DNA from: Streptomyces sporangiiformans
GTDB lineage: Bacteria > Actinomycetota > Actinomycetes > Streptomycetales > Streptomycetaceae
Assembly (NCBI RefSeq): GCF_005768555.2
Contig: NZ_VCHX02000145.1
Location: 1 to 64,000, forward strand
DNA: 64,000 nt
Direction of reading: 5' to 3'
This document shows positions 8,368-16,265 of the stretch, piece by piece (positions within the stretch are counted from its first letter, which is position 1; each line of letters starts with the position of its first letter). Below the pieces are notes generated by a model. It made no database searches and was not told where the DNA came from. It saw only the letters and a list, made by a program, of their open reading frames with translations. Both the position numbers and the translations under genes were made by a program.

Positions 8368-8621
8368 CGGTCGCCTTGATGTGGGAGGCGCGGGCGGTGG
8401 CGGGCCGGGGCGAGGAACTGCTGGCCTGGGTCCGGGCGCAGGACCTCGCCGTGAGGCCCCTGCGCCGGGAGACCTTCCGGGCACCTCAGGACCGCGTCCT
8501 GGTCATCACCTGGTGGGACGCTCCGTACGACGCCGACCTTCCCGAACTGCCCGACCCGGACGGCGAGTTGGTGACGCGGACGGTGCACAGGTGGCGGTTC
8601 GAGCCGGTGGCGGAGGGCTGA
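8364..8621 (+). CDS. Small conserved protein coupled to tsaD
   Basis: An 85-residue protein starts at a GTG inside the tsaD stop (GTGA overlap). It reads VTVALMWEARAVAGRGEELL, then a central HH-poor acidic stretch DADLPELPDPDGEL and the end RWRFEPVAEG. The pattern strand-helix-strand-strand with LMWEARAVAGRGEELLAWV suggests a ferredoxin-like fold of the kind seen in small ABM-type monooxygenases. No catalytic residue can be assigned. Coupling to tsaD suggests co-expression rather than a shown role in t6A synthesis. Confidence 0.75.
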   Translation: MTVALMWEARAVAGRGEELLAWVRAQDLAVRPLRRETFRAPQDRVLVITWWDAPYDADLPELPDPDGELVTRTVHRWRFEPVAEG

Positions 8622-8645
8622 CCGGACGGTAATCGTCCAACCGTC

Positions 8646-8706
8646 GTCGGGGCAGCCGTCGGGATCACTGTCGGGACAGCCGTCGGGTTCAGTCGTCGGG
8701 AGGGCG
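8646..8706 (+). repeat. Five 12-13 bp tandem repeats GTCGGGnnnnnn
   Basis: Five units follow in a row: GTCGGGGCAGCC, GTCGGGATCACT, GTCGGGACAGCC, GTCGGGTTCAGTC and GTCGGGAGGGCG. The first six bases are fixed and the rest drift. They begin 25 bases after the stop of the small tsaD-linked gene. No function can be read from them. Confidence 0.7.
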
Positions 8707-9205
8707 ACTCGGCTGTGACCTCCTTGGGCGTGGTCCTCCCGGGCTGCTTGTCATGTCCTGGTCTGGTGGGCTGGTTTTTGGTCAACTTCGGACGCTGCGC
8801 AGCCCGTAAACCCATCCCTTCTTCACAGGATGAACACAGTTAACGCACGTTCTGTTCACGGGATTTACTCATTCCGGAGTGCGGCCCGGGTCTGGGGCCA
8901 CGCGCCAAGCGGGACGCGGGCGGCCGAAGTTACCCCTTGTTACATGCCGCTGACCCGTGGCTATGGTGATCGCCGCGCGCCCGGCGGGTCTTGACCAACC
9001 CGCATCCGGGCGCACCAGCCATTCCGGCGGCCGGGAACACCGGCGCCCACGGGGAGAGGTACATCGTCATGCCGTCAAGGCGGCCACTCGCGCACGCCTG
9101 CTGGGAGTTCCCGGCACCGCGCTGAGGCAGCACGACCGCCTCACAGCACCCTCACCTCTTCGACCGGGCCCGGCCCGCACCCCCCTTTGACGAAGAAAGG
9201 GCACC
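8707..9205. other. Long intergenic leader before the toxin gene
   Basis: About 500 bases contain no gene I can support. Base composition falls between 8,760 and 8,880 (for example the stretch around GGTTTTTGGTCAACTTCGG), unlike the flanking housekeeping genes. A CCCCTTGTTAC...GGCTATGGT arrangement near 8,935-8,967 could be a promoter for the toxin gene, though its 19-base spacing is long. A 17-codon frame (ATG at 9070, behind GGGGAGAGG) could be a leader peptide; support is weak. Confidence 0.4.
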
Positions 9206-9208
9206 TTG

Positions 9209-12200
9209 TTGCGCCCCAGAACGCGGTTCCTCATGCCCGGATTCCGAAGATCCGGAATCCTCACCCCCGTCATCACATCTGTCGCTGCCCTGGCCGTCCT
9301 CGGTGGCCTGGCCGTCCAGCCCGACCTGCTCAACCGGGACACCAGAGGGGGAGCCGAGTAGGCGGGCGACTCCTACGACTGGCACGAGGACTCGGCTGCC
9401 GAGCAGTTACGGCAGGACCAGTGCCTGATGGCCGATGTCCTGCGCCTGGGCGGCCCGTCCATGGCCACGACCGCGCAGGACGGCCTCAACCAGACCCCGG
9501 ACAAGCTCCACGTTCTGGCCGACCGGGAGCACTGGCAGAGCACCCCGCTCGCCCAGGCGTACCAGAAGGACAAGGACGCGGCGGCCAAGGAACTGGACGC
9601 CCTCCACGCCCTCCGCGGCGGCTGGCAGAAGCCCGTCGACGGTCTGACAACCCCGGCCGGTTTCACCAGCGCCGACTTCCACTGGCCCCCGGGATCGCCG
9701 GGTGACGGCAAGGACGATTTCTACGGCCAGACCGGTCTGACGAAGTGGACTGCCGACCGGTTCTGGGAGGAAGAAGACGACTTCTACCAGGACACCACCC
9801 CCAAGGCGGACGAGAAGACCCTCAAGGCCGTTGACGACCTGGGCACCCCCCTCTACGGGAAGGACCCGGACCCGAATCTTCCCCAGGACGAGCGGGAACG
9901 TGCGCTCGCCGAGCGGGACGCGTTCAAGTGGCTGCGCGGGGCCACGGGGGAGAACGCTGGCGCGGACAACGCCCGTATCTTCCTCGCGTCCGGGGGCTTT
10001 CCCCGCACCGCCCCGCAGCCGGACACCGCGGAGTACCGCATCGCGGTCGAGGACCTGAAGACCCGGTTCGCGTCGTGCGCGTGGCGTGACCCCGTCGACC
10101 CGAACAAGGCGCTGAACGAGGTTTCTGCCACGGCCGCCCAGGAGTGGCAGCAGGAGATCGCCTCCCAGCAGGTTCAGCGCAACCAGATCCTGAACGCGAA
10201 CAAGGACGCCACCAAGGCCCTGGCCACCGGCGCCAAGGCTCTGGGAGACCTGCTCGGCCAGTCGTGGACCGCCGACCGCCTGGCCCGCTGGCAGGACTAC
10301 TGGCCCGCCGGCGGGGCCGGGTGGGTCGGTGACGCGCCAACGGTGATCGAGGTGCACGCGGCGCAGGGCAAGTGTCTCGAAGCCGAGGGTGGCAAGAAGG
10401 CCGACGGCACACCGGTCCAGCTGTACACGTGCAATGGCTCGGCGGCGCAGAAGTGGCAGGTCTACGGCGACGACAAGGGCCTGCACCTGCAGAACGTCAA
10501 CTCCCTGAAGTGCCTCGACGTTTACAACAACGACTCGGCGAACGGCACGAAGATCCTGATCTGGACGTGCAACAGCTCCCCGGCGCAGACGTGGAAGTAC
10601 AACCTGCGCGCGACGACGAGCCTGGAGAACGTCGGCACGGGCAAGTGTCTGGACCTGCACGAGTACACCAACGGCTACAACTCGTGGCTGTGGGCGTGCA
10701 ACGGCACTGGCCCGCAGCAGTTCGACATCAAGCCGTCCGGCCACAACGGCACCGTTCCGCCGAAGGCGCAGTTCGACAAGGCCAAGACCGGCATCATCAG
10801 CGCTCAGACGGCGGCGAAGCAGCAGCTCGCCGTCCTCAAGTCGCAGGCCGCCGCCGCGAAGAAGGCCGCGACGGACTCGGGCACCGCCGAGCAGTCCGCG
10901 TACACCGTCGCGGACGCCAACGGCGCTCCTCGGGGCCGTGGTCTGCTGGTGGGTCAGCAGAAGGCGCAGGTCACCCAGGGTGCGGCTGCCGCCCTTGAGG
11001 CGATGGTGAAGGCGGGCGAGACCGCCGAGGCCGCCACCCGCGCCTCCGGTGGCGACAGCCAGACCATCGCGCAGCGAGCGCTGGCGCAGGCCGCACAGGT
11101 GAAGGCGGAGTTCCGTAAGGAAGCCGCGCACACCGCGGAGTTGCAGGCGAAGGCCGCCGCCGACGCCGCGAAGGTGCACCGCGACAACGCGAAGAAGGAC
11201 AAGGAGACCGCCGAGGCCAAACTCGCCGAGACCTTGAAGGCCGAGGGTGACGCGAAGGCGGCCGCCGCCGACGCCCACGCCAAGCGGCTCGCGGCGGAAG
11301 CCGAGGAGAAGACGGCGAAGGCGGAGAAGGAGACCGCCGCAGCCAAGCAGGCCGAGGCAGCGCAACACAAGAAGAACGCCGAAGCCGAAGCGACGAAGGC
11401 GAAAGACGCCAAGGAGAAGGCCGAAACCGCCGAGGGCACCGCGGTTGAGAAGAAGAACGCCGCGGTCAAGGCCCGCGACAACGCCAAGGCCAAGCGGGAC
11501 GACGCATGGGACGCGGAGCAGAAGGCCGACGCCGCCCGCGCCAAGGCGGATGCGAAAGCCGCCTACGCTCAGGCCCACATCTCGGACACCAATGCCAAGG
11601 AGTCCAGGGCGGCCGCCAACGCGGCGGACAAGCACGCGGGCGACGCCGAGGCGGCTGCCACGAAGGCGCGTTCGGAGGCCGACGTCGCGACGAAGGCCGC
11701 AGCCGACGCGGACGCCGCAGCCACCCGCGCCGAGGCGGCGGCGAAGCGCGCCCGGGCGCACGCCGACGGGGCGCAGGCGGCGGAGCTGAAGGCCGACGCC
11801 GCGGTGAAGACCGCGACCAGCGCCGCGGCGGACGCCATTAAGGCTGCCGCCCACGCCGCCTCGGAGGCGAAGACGGCCGTAAAGCTGGCCGGCGAAGCGG
11901 AAGCGAAGGCCAAGACTGCCAAGGGCCATGCGAACGAGGCGAAGAAGGAGGCCGTCAAGGCCCTGGCGGCGTCGGCGAAGGCTGCGGGCTTCGCCCATGT
12001 CACCGCTCAGGCCGCGGTGGACGCCGGGAACGCCGCCTCGCAGGTCGCCAAGCCGGCCAATGACGCGATCCAGCTCGGCTCCCCATACGTCACCACGGAC
12101 TCGGCCGCGAGCCTGGTTGTGCTGACGGGGCAGGCGTCGAAGACGATCGCCGATCAGCAGAAGGCAGTCGCCGACGCCCACGCCAAGAACGCGAAGGAGG

Positions 12201-13694
12201 AGGCCGCGGCAGCCAAGGCCCTCGCCGACCAGGCGCAGGGGGATGCGAAGGCCGCCTACCAGCACGCGGCCAACGCCGCCGCGCACGCGGGGGACGCTCG
12301 CACCTATGCGAACGAGGCCCTCGGCTACGCGGCCGCTGCGGCCACTGCCGCGTCCAAGGCAGCTGCGTCACTGGCCCGCACCATCGAATACGGCCGACAG
12401 GCCACCGAGGATGCCGCAGCAGCCGACAAGGCTGCCGGGCGCGCTGAAGGCTACGCCAAGGAAGCCCGTGACTCCGCCGACCAGGCGGCCCTCGACGCCT
12501 CCGCCGCCCGCGCGGCCGCGGCCCAGGCCGAACAGGACGCCAAGGACGCACGGGCAGCGGCCGACCGCGCTGACGCCGCGGCGACCGAAGCCGAACAGGC
12601 CGCGAAAGACGCCGACAAGTACGCCGAGGAAGCGCAGCGAGCCGCAGAGTCGGCCGCACGCAAGGAGGCCAACAAGCAGGTTGCCAGTGGCGCGGGTACT
12701 GGGATCGGGGACACGTGGTACGTCGTCGACGAGGACAGCCTCAAGATCACCGACGCCAAGCAGGAGAACCCCTGCGTCATAGAGGTCGGCTTCGAAGGCT
12801 GCACCGTCACGTTCACGGTGACGTTCGATGTGACGGTCGACTTCTACCTGTGCACCAACCCCGACGTGCCGGCCACGGCTTCCGGCTGCCCGTCGCGGGA
12901 CACGGTGTTTCTCCGCGCCGAGCCCTTCAAGGGCCTGACGAAGGAAGTCACCGAGTACTTCAGCAAGCTGGATCTCATTCAGCAGACCCTTACCTACAAG
13001 ATCCTGAAGGCGGTCCTGGTCCAGGACTTCGTCGACTGCTGGCACGGCAGCGCCAGCGGCTGCGCCTGGGCCGCGAGCAACTTCATCCCCAGCAAGGCGT
13101 TCAGCAGGGTCGCCGATGCGATCCGCGCCCTGGACGCCGCGCTGCACACGGGGGTGGGGGTTCGCGATGCATTCAACGCACTGAAGGTCCTGAACCTGGA
13201 CCCGGCGACGCTCGCCAAGATCGAGCGACAGGTCAACATCTACGAGGATGCGATCACTGCCTGCAAAACCAAGCCTGGCACCGCCAGAGCGCTCATAACG
13301 GCGGGTTCTCTGAGGGCGACGGCGCAGAACGTCGGCCCGAGCTGTGTCCTGATTGAGCTCGGACCGGGGGTCAAGTCGGCCGACGCACTCAAGGCGTTCA
13401 ATCCTTCTGCGCCTGAAATCGAGTTCGTCTTCGAACCGCGTACCGGAAGGTTCATCACGGGAGACCCGGCACATCTGGGCCTGGAAGGCAGCCCGCACGA
13501 GCAGTTGGCGCGATCCATCGACGCCGACGAGAAGACGGTGCTGGGGGGGCACTATCTTCCGCGACAACGGCCGCCTAGTATTCACCGAGAACAGCGGACA
13601 CTACGGGCACAGGTGGACGGACGCCACACGCGAGAAGTTCCAGGATTTCCTGAAGGGCTATGGCGTTGACTTCGACTACAGGCCGTGGGGGTGA
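9209..13694 (+). pseudogene. Giant secreted polymorphic toxin with amber codon and frameshift
   Basis: Restoring two lesions gives a protein of about 1,494 residues. A signal peptide (hydrophobic TPVITSVAALAVLGGLAV) begins at a TTG behind GAAAGGG. A TAG at 9359-9361 then interrupts the frame, followed by AGDSYDWHEDSAAEQLRQDQ. From the next ATG (9428) 1,413 codons stay open: a ricin-type beta-trefoil near 10,340-10,725 with QKW, QTW and QQF motifs, an alanine-rich coiled-coil stalk near 10,770-12,680 made of AKAAADA-like repeats, and a cysteine-containing C-terminal region. A run of seven G (13543-13549) shifts the frame. Dropping one G continues VLGGTIFRDNGRLVFTENSG and ends KGYGVDFDYRPWG at 13694, which resembles the C-terminal toxin of the polymorphic toxin type 43 group. 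The gene may be inactive, or may be switched at the G tract. The call as a toxin rests on domain architecture and the adjacent immunity-like gene. Confidence 0.75.
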
Positions 13695-13695
13695 C

Positions 13696-14151
13696 ATGGG
13701 AGAATGGACTCCTGTGGTCTATCGCGGCGACGGGGCGTGGATTGGCGTCATGCCCAGCGGCGAGATCGGCGTAGGTACCGAAGTGGAGGGGCGTGCAACT
13801 CTCGAAGGTTCGCGCTTCATTCCGATGTGGCCCTTCTTGGAGCGGGATTTCTCCGAATGCCTCAGTGAATTTTCCCGCCTAGGGGAATCCCCCGCGAGAG
13901 GTGGCACGCCACCCCCTGAGAAGCTGATCGAGCTGACCGTGGGATCAGCCTGGAAATCTGGTCGCCCCTATTGGATGCGACTCGCTGTTCCATGGGCGAT
14001 CGAGATGGTTCAGCGCTCGGAATTCGACAGCGAGGCCATGGGGAATCTTCTTGGGGAGATGCTTGATTCGGAGATCGTGGAACCGGAGATGCGGGAGAGG
14101 CTCCGGCGCTTTTCTTCGATGCTGAGCGACTCGCTTGAGGACCGAGACTGA
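13696..14151 (+). CDS. Probable immunity protein for the upstream toxin
   Basis: A 151-residue acidic cytoplasmic protein starts one base after the toxin's restored stop codon. It begins MGEWTPVVYRGDGAWIGVMP and ends RRFSSMLSDSLEDRD, with no signal peptide or membrane segment. Its GC content is visibly lower than the surrounding genes and its codon use is less biased (many A/T third positions), which suggests recent transfer. In polymorphic toxin systems the gene directly 3' of the toxin usually encodes the cognate immunity protein; that is the basis of the call, because I do not recognise the family. The frame is intact although the toxin is not, as expected if immunity is still useful. Confidence 0.65.
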   Translation: MGEWTPVVYRGDGAWIGVMPSGEIGVGTEVEGRATLEGSRFIPMWPFLERDFSECLSEFSRLGESPARGGTPPPEKLIELTVGSAWKSGRPYWMRLAVPWAIEMVQRSEFDSEAMGNLLGEMLDSEIVEPEMRERLRRFSSMLSDSLEDRD

Positions 14152-14513
14152 CGCATGGAATTGAAGGTCCCCATCGGATTGATTTCCGGTGGGGCCCCTC
14201 GGGCACCGGGGGCCAGATCAACCCCAGCAAGAGGGAGGCGGTGTGCGACAGCACGAGCCGGGCCATCATCACCGACGAGCATCAGGGCCAGGCCTTCGCG
14301 ACGCTGACCCCGTCGGGGAAGCCCAAGGTGATCGCCCGGGAGTACCGGATGGTGGACTCGCGGTGAGTATGCAGGAGCTCTCCGCGCGACACCTGCGCCG
14401 GGAGCTCCTGCGGGCCGCACGACCTCGAGTTTCCCGAACTTTGCCTTTCCAGGGGCCTGCATTCACATGAAGGCCGACAGACTCGTGCTGTGTCTGCCGG
14501 CCCGCGTAACCCC
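14152..14513 (+). pseudogene. Remnant coding region downstream of the immunity gene
   Basis: There is no complete gene. An open frame from about 14,139 to 14,366 reads like protein (RIDFRWGPSGTGG, INPSKREAVCDSTSRAIITD, ending IAREYRMVDSR). Its only plausible start is the GTG at 14241, which would give 41 residues behind GGGAGG spaced too closely. It therefore looks like the 3' end of a longer gene that has been lost. A further 33-codon frame begins at the ATG at 14369. Neither matches a family I know. Fragments next to a toxin locus are common, since such loci exchange toxin and immunity tips. Confidence 0.35.
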
Positions 14514-14762
14514 GTGAACAGGGACAACGCCGTGTTCGTCGCCGTGCTGATCGTGTTCGGTGGCCTCTCGGTCCTGGTGTTGCCGGACGGCTGGGGTTTC
14601 GCCTCGCTGCCTCTGGTGCCGGGCTGTGTCGCGCTGGTGCACAGGTCACGTCGGGCCTGGTCGCAGCGTCAGCTCCGCCCATACCGTCTTGCGCGGTGCC
14701 GGGCCGTCCGTCACGCCCCAGCTGGTCGCCAGGGCCTCGACGAGGGTGAGGCCACGACCTGA
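14514..14762 (+). CDS. Possible small membrane protein
   Basis: A GTG at 14514 opens an 82-codon frame with two hydrophobic stretches, AVFVAVLIVFGGLSVLVL and FASLPLVPGCVALVH, then a basic arginine-rich tail. The last 117 bases overlap, on the opposite strand, the 3' end of the ATPase gene, which is the better-supported reading there. The protein may therefore be a truncated membrane gene whose original C-terminus was replaced when the neighbouring module inserted. No function is proposed. Confidence 0.35.
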   Translation: MNRDNAVFVAVLIVFGGLSVLVLPDGWGFASLPLVPGCVALVHRSRRAWSQRQLRPYRLARCRAVRHAPAGRQGLDEGEATT

Positions 14763-15092
14763 TTCGGCGTCTGGGGCAGGGGTTGGTGACTGCTCCGGGC
14801 GGCGGTCGGCGCGGGTGTCCGTGACCTCGATCCGCAGAGTGTGAACTCCCGTGAGGAGCAGGCGCAGTTCGAAGCCGCGGCCCGGGACGCGGGCGTGCAG
14901 GACGGCGTTCGCCGTCAGTTCGGCGACGATCACGGCTGCGGCGTCCGAGGCCCCGCTGCCGTACGGGACGTCCCATGCGTCGAGTTGGCCGAGGGCCAGC
15001 AGTCGTGCCAGGCGGGTGGCTCGGGGAGTGGCCGAGAAGCGCTGGGTGAACACGCGTACGGTAACCGGGACTTGGGTGTCGGGGTGGTTCAT
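14646..15092 (-). CDS. ATP-binding protein of the anti-sigma kinase (HATPase) type
   Basis: This 148-residue GHKL-fold ATPase resembles SpoIIAB/RsbW-like regulators that are abundant in Streptomyces. It begins MNHPDTQVPVTVRVFTQRF. The N box is in AAVIVAELTANAVLHARVPG, the G1 box in RIEVTDTRADRRPEQ, and the G2 box in AESGRGLTLVEALATSWGV. It is divergent from an XRE regulator followed by a DUF397 gene, the standard three-gene arrangement of this family. The target is not evident; roles in development and antibiotic regulation are known for a few relatives. Confidence 0.85.
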   Translation of the reverse strand: MNHPDTQVPVTVRVFTQRFSATPRATRLARLLALGQLDAWDVPYGSGASDAAAVIVAELTANAVLHARVPGRGFELRLLLTGVHTLRIEVTDTRADRRPEQSPTPAPDAESGRGLTLVEALATSWGVTDGPAPRKTVWAELTLRPGPT

Positions 15093-15208
15093 GGTGGTCC
15101 ACGGTGGCGGGCCGGCGGGTGCTCTTACCAGGCTGTACGTCCGTACTGCGGGTGGAGTACGGGGTCGCCGTGTGGACAGTACGGTGATCGTTCGGTGACT
15201 CTGGGTGC

Positions 15209-16039
15209 ATGGCACACGACATTGGCTGGACGGCGCAGGGGCAGGGCGGTGAGCCGGAGTCGTCGGACAGCATGAGGACGTTCGGCGGATTCGTCCAGGG
15301 GCTGCGGGAACATGCGGGGTTGAGTCGGGAGGAGTTCGGGGCGCTGGTTCATCTGTCCAAGCACTCGGTGGAATCGATCGAGCTGGGGCGGCGGCTCGCG
15401 GATGAGCGGTTCGTGGGGCTGGCGGAGGGTGCGCTGGGGAACACGGGGGCGTTGCGCAGAGCGTTTCGGCATATGGCGCGCCAGCCGGGGCTGGCGTCCT
15501 GGTTCCGGATGTGGGCAAGGCTGGAGCGGGAAGCGGTGAGTCTCGACACGTACGAGTGCCGCATTCTGCCTGGGCTGTTGCAGTCGGAGGCGTACGCCCG
15601 CGCTGCGTTCGGCAACAACATCCCGTTGCTCGACGAAGAAGAGATGGAGACGCAGGTCCAAGCGCGCGTGGAGCGGCAGCGTCTGTTGCGTGAGCGCCCT
15701 AACACCTCGTTCAGCTTCATCATCGACGAGGGGGTGTTGCGGAGCCATCTCGGCGGTCCAGAGGTCATGAGGGGCGCGCTGGACCACCTTCTGGCCAGCG
15801 CGAGCGCACGCAACGTGCACCTGCAGATCATGCCGACGAACTACAAGGAGCACGCGTGCCTCGCGGGCCCGCTCCAACTCCTGGAAACAGGGGACGGGAG
15901 ACGGTTCGCCTACGCGGAAGGCCAACAGCACGGTTGGCTGATCACGGACGTGAAAGAGGTCGTCATCGTTGGCCAGCGTTATGCAACACTGCGCTCGCAG
16001 GCCCTGCCGCCCGGGGACTCCAAGGACCTGCTCAAGTAA
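15209..16039 (+). CDS. XRE-family regulator with DUF5753 domain
   Basis: This 276-residue protein has an N-terminal helix-turn-helix (about residues 25-80: FVQGLREHAGLSREEFGALV, then HLSKHSVESIELGRRLADE). A DUF5753 domain follows, with the hallmarks LPGLLQSEAYARA, ARVERQRLLRE, FIIDEGVLRSHLGG, HLLASASARNVHLQIMP and YAEGQQHGWLI. It resembles the Scr1 half of Streptomyces Scr1/Scr2-type pairs, where the following DUF397 protein interacts with it. The ATG at 15209 is used; the methionine at 15272 would remove 21 unstructured residues and is possible. The next gene starts 14 bases after the stop. Confidence 0.9.
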   Translation: MAHDIGWTAQGQGGEPESSDSMRTFGGFVQGLREHAGLSREEFGALVHLSKHSVESIELGRRLADERFVGLAEGALGNTGALRRAFRHMARQPGLASWFRMWARLEREAVSLDTYECRILPGLLQSEAYARAAFGNNIPLLDEEEMETQVQARVERQRLLRERPNTSFSFIIDEGVLRSHLGGPEVMRGALDHLLASASARNVHLQIMPTNYKEHACLAGPLQLLETGDGRRFAYAEGQQHGWLITDVKEVVIVGQRYATLRSQALPPGDSKDLLK

Positions 16040-16053
16040 ATCCGAGGAGCGCT

Positions 16054-16185
16054 ATGAGCACCGACCTCACGTGGTTCAAGAGTAGCTACAGCAGCCCTCA
16101 GGGCGACCCGAGCCGCCCCCACCTGGGCCTCACCCCCTCCGCCTGGACCACTTTCGTCGCACAGGCCGCCGCCCGGGTGGACTGA
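16054..16185 (+). CDS. DUF397 protein with internal deletion
   Basis: The 43-residue product starts MSTDLTWFKSSYSSPQGD, the typical DUF397 N-terminus, and ends LGLTPSAWTTFVAQAAARVD, the typical C-terminus. The middle of the family (normally a cysteine, a VAV-type strand and a VRDSK-type strand, about 20 residues) is missing, and SRPH joins the two ends in frame. Full members have about 60-70 residues. The ribosome-binding site CGAGGAG is intact. The gene is probably expressed, but its product may no longer fold or pair normally with the XRE protein. Confidence 0.75.
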   Translation: MSTDLTWFKSSYSSPQGDPSRPHLGLTPSAWTTFVAQAAARVD

Positions 16186-16230
16186 CCCAGGCCGCCTGGG
16201 CCCCCTGTAGCCTTCACGCCGACCCCGGTT

Positions 16231-16238
16231 TTCCGGAA
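16231..16238. promoter_or_regulatory. TTCCGGAA palindrome before the LacI gene
   Basis: TTCCGGAA lies 28 bases before the GTG of the first LacI gene. The same eight-base palindrome sits inside a longer palindrome before the binding-protein gene (17425-17438). A shared palindrome at the regulator and its neighbour operon suggests an operator for autoregulation. This is inference from position only. Confidence 0.35.
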
Positions 16239-16265
16239 GACTTCTGCAAGGTTGCGGCAACGGAG

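Noticed and set aside
5191..8484. Open minus-strand frame of 1,097 codons opposite the tsa genes
   Set aside because: It overlaps four clearly conserved plus-strand genes and reads as low-complexity Arg/Pro/Gly sequence.
8760..8880. Lower-GC stretch checked for a tRNA or phage attachment site
   Set aside because: No cloverleaf, anticodon arm or duplicated core sequence could be found, and no integrase is nearby.
9070..9123. 17-codon frame behind GGGGAGAGG in the toxin leader
   Set aside because: It could be a leader peptide, but it lacks clustered regulatory codons and a following attenuator hairpin.
9407..12286. Open minus-strand frame of 959 codons opposite the toxin gene, rich in Gly, Leu and Arg
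   Set aside because: It mirrors the Ala/Lys-rich stalk codons of the plus strand, has no domain or ribosome-binding signal, and is the expected artefact of repetitive high-GC coding sequence.
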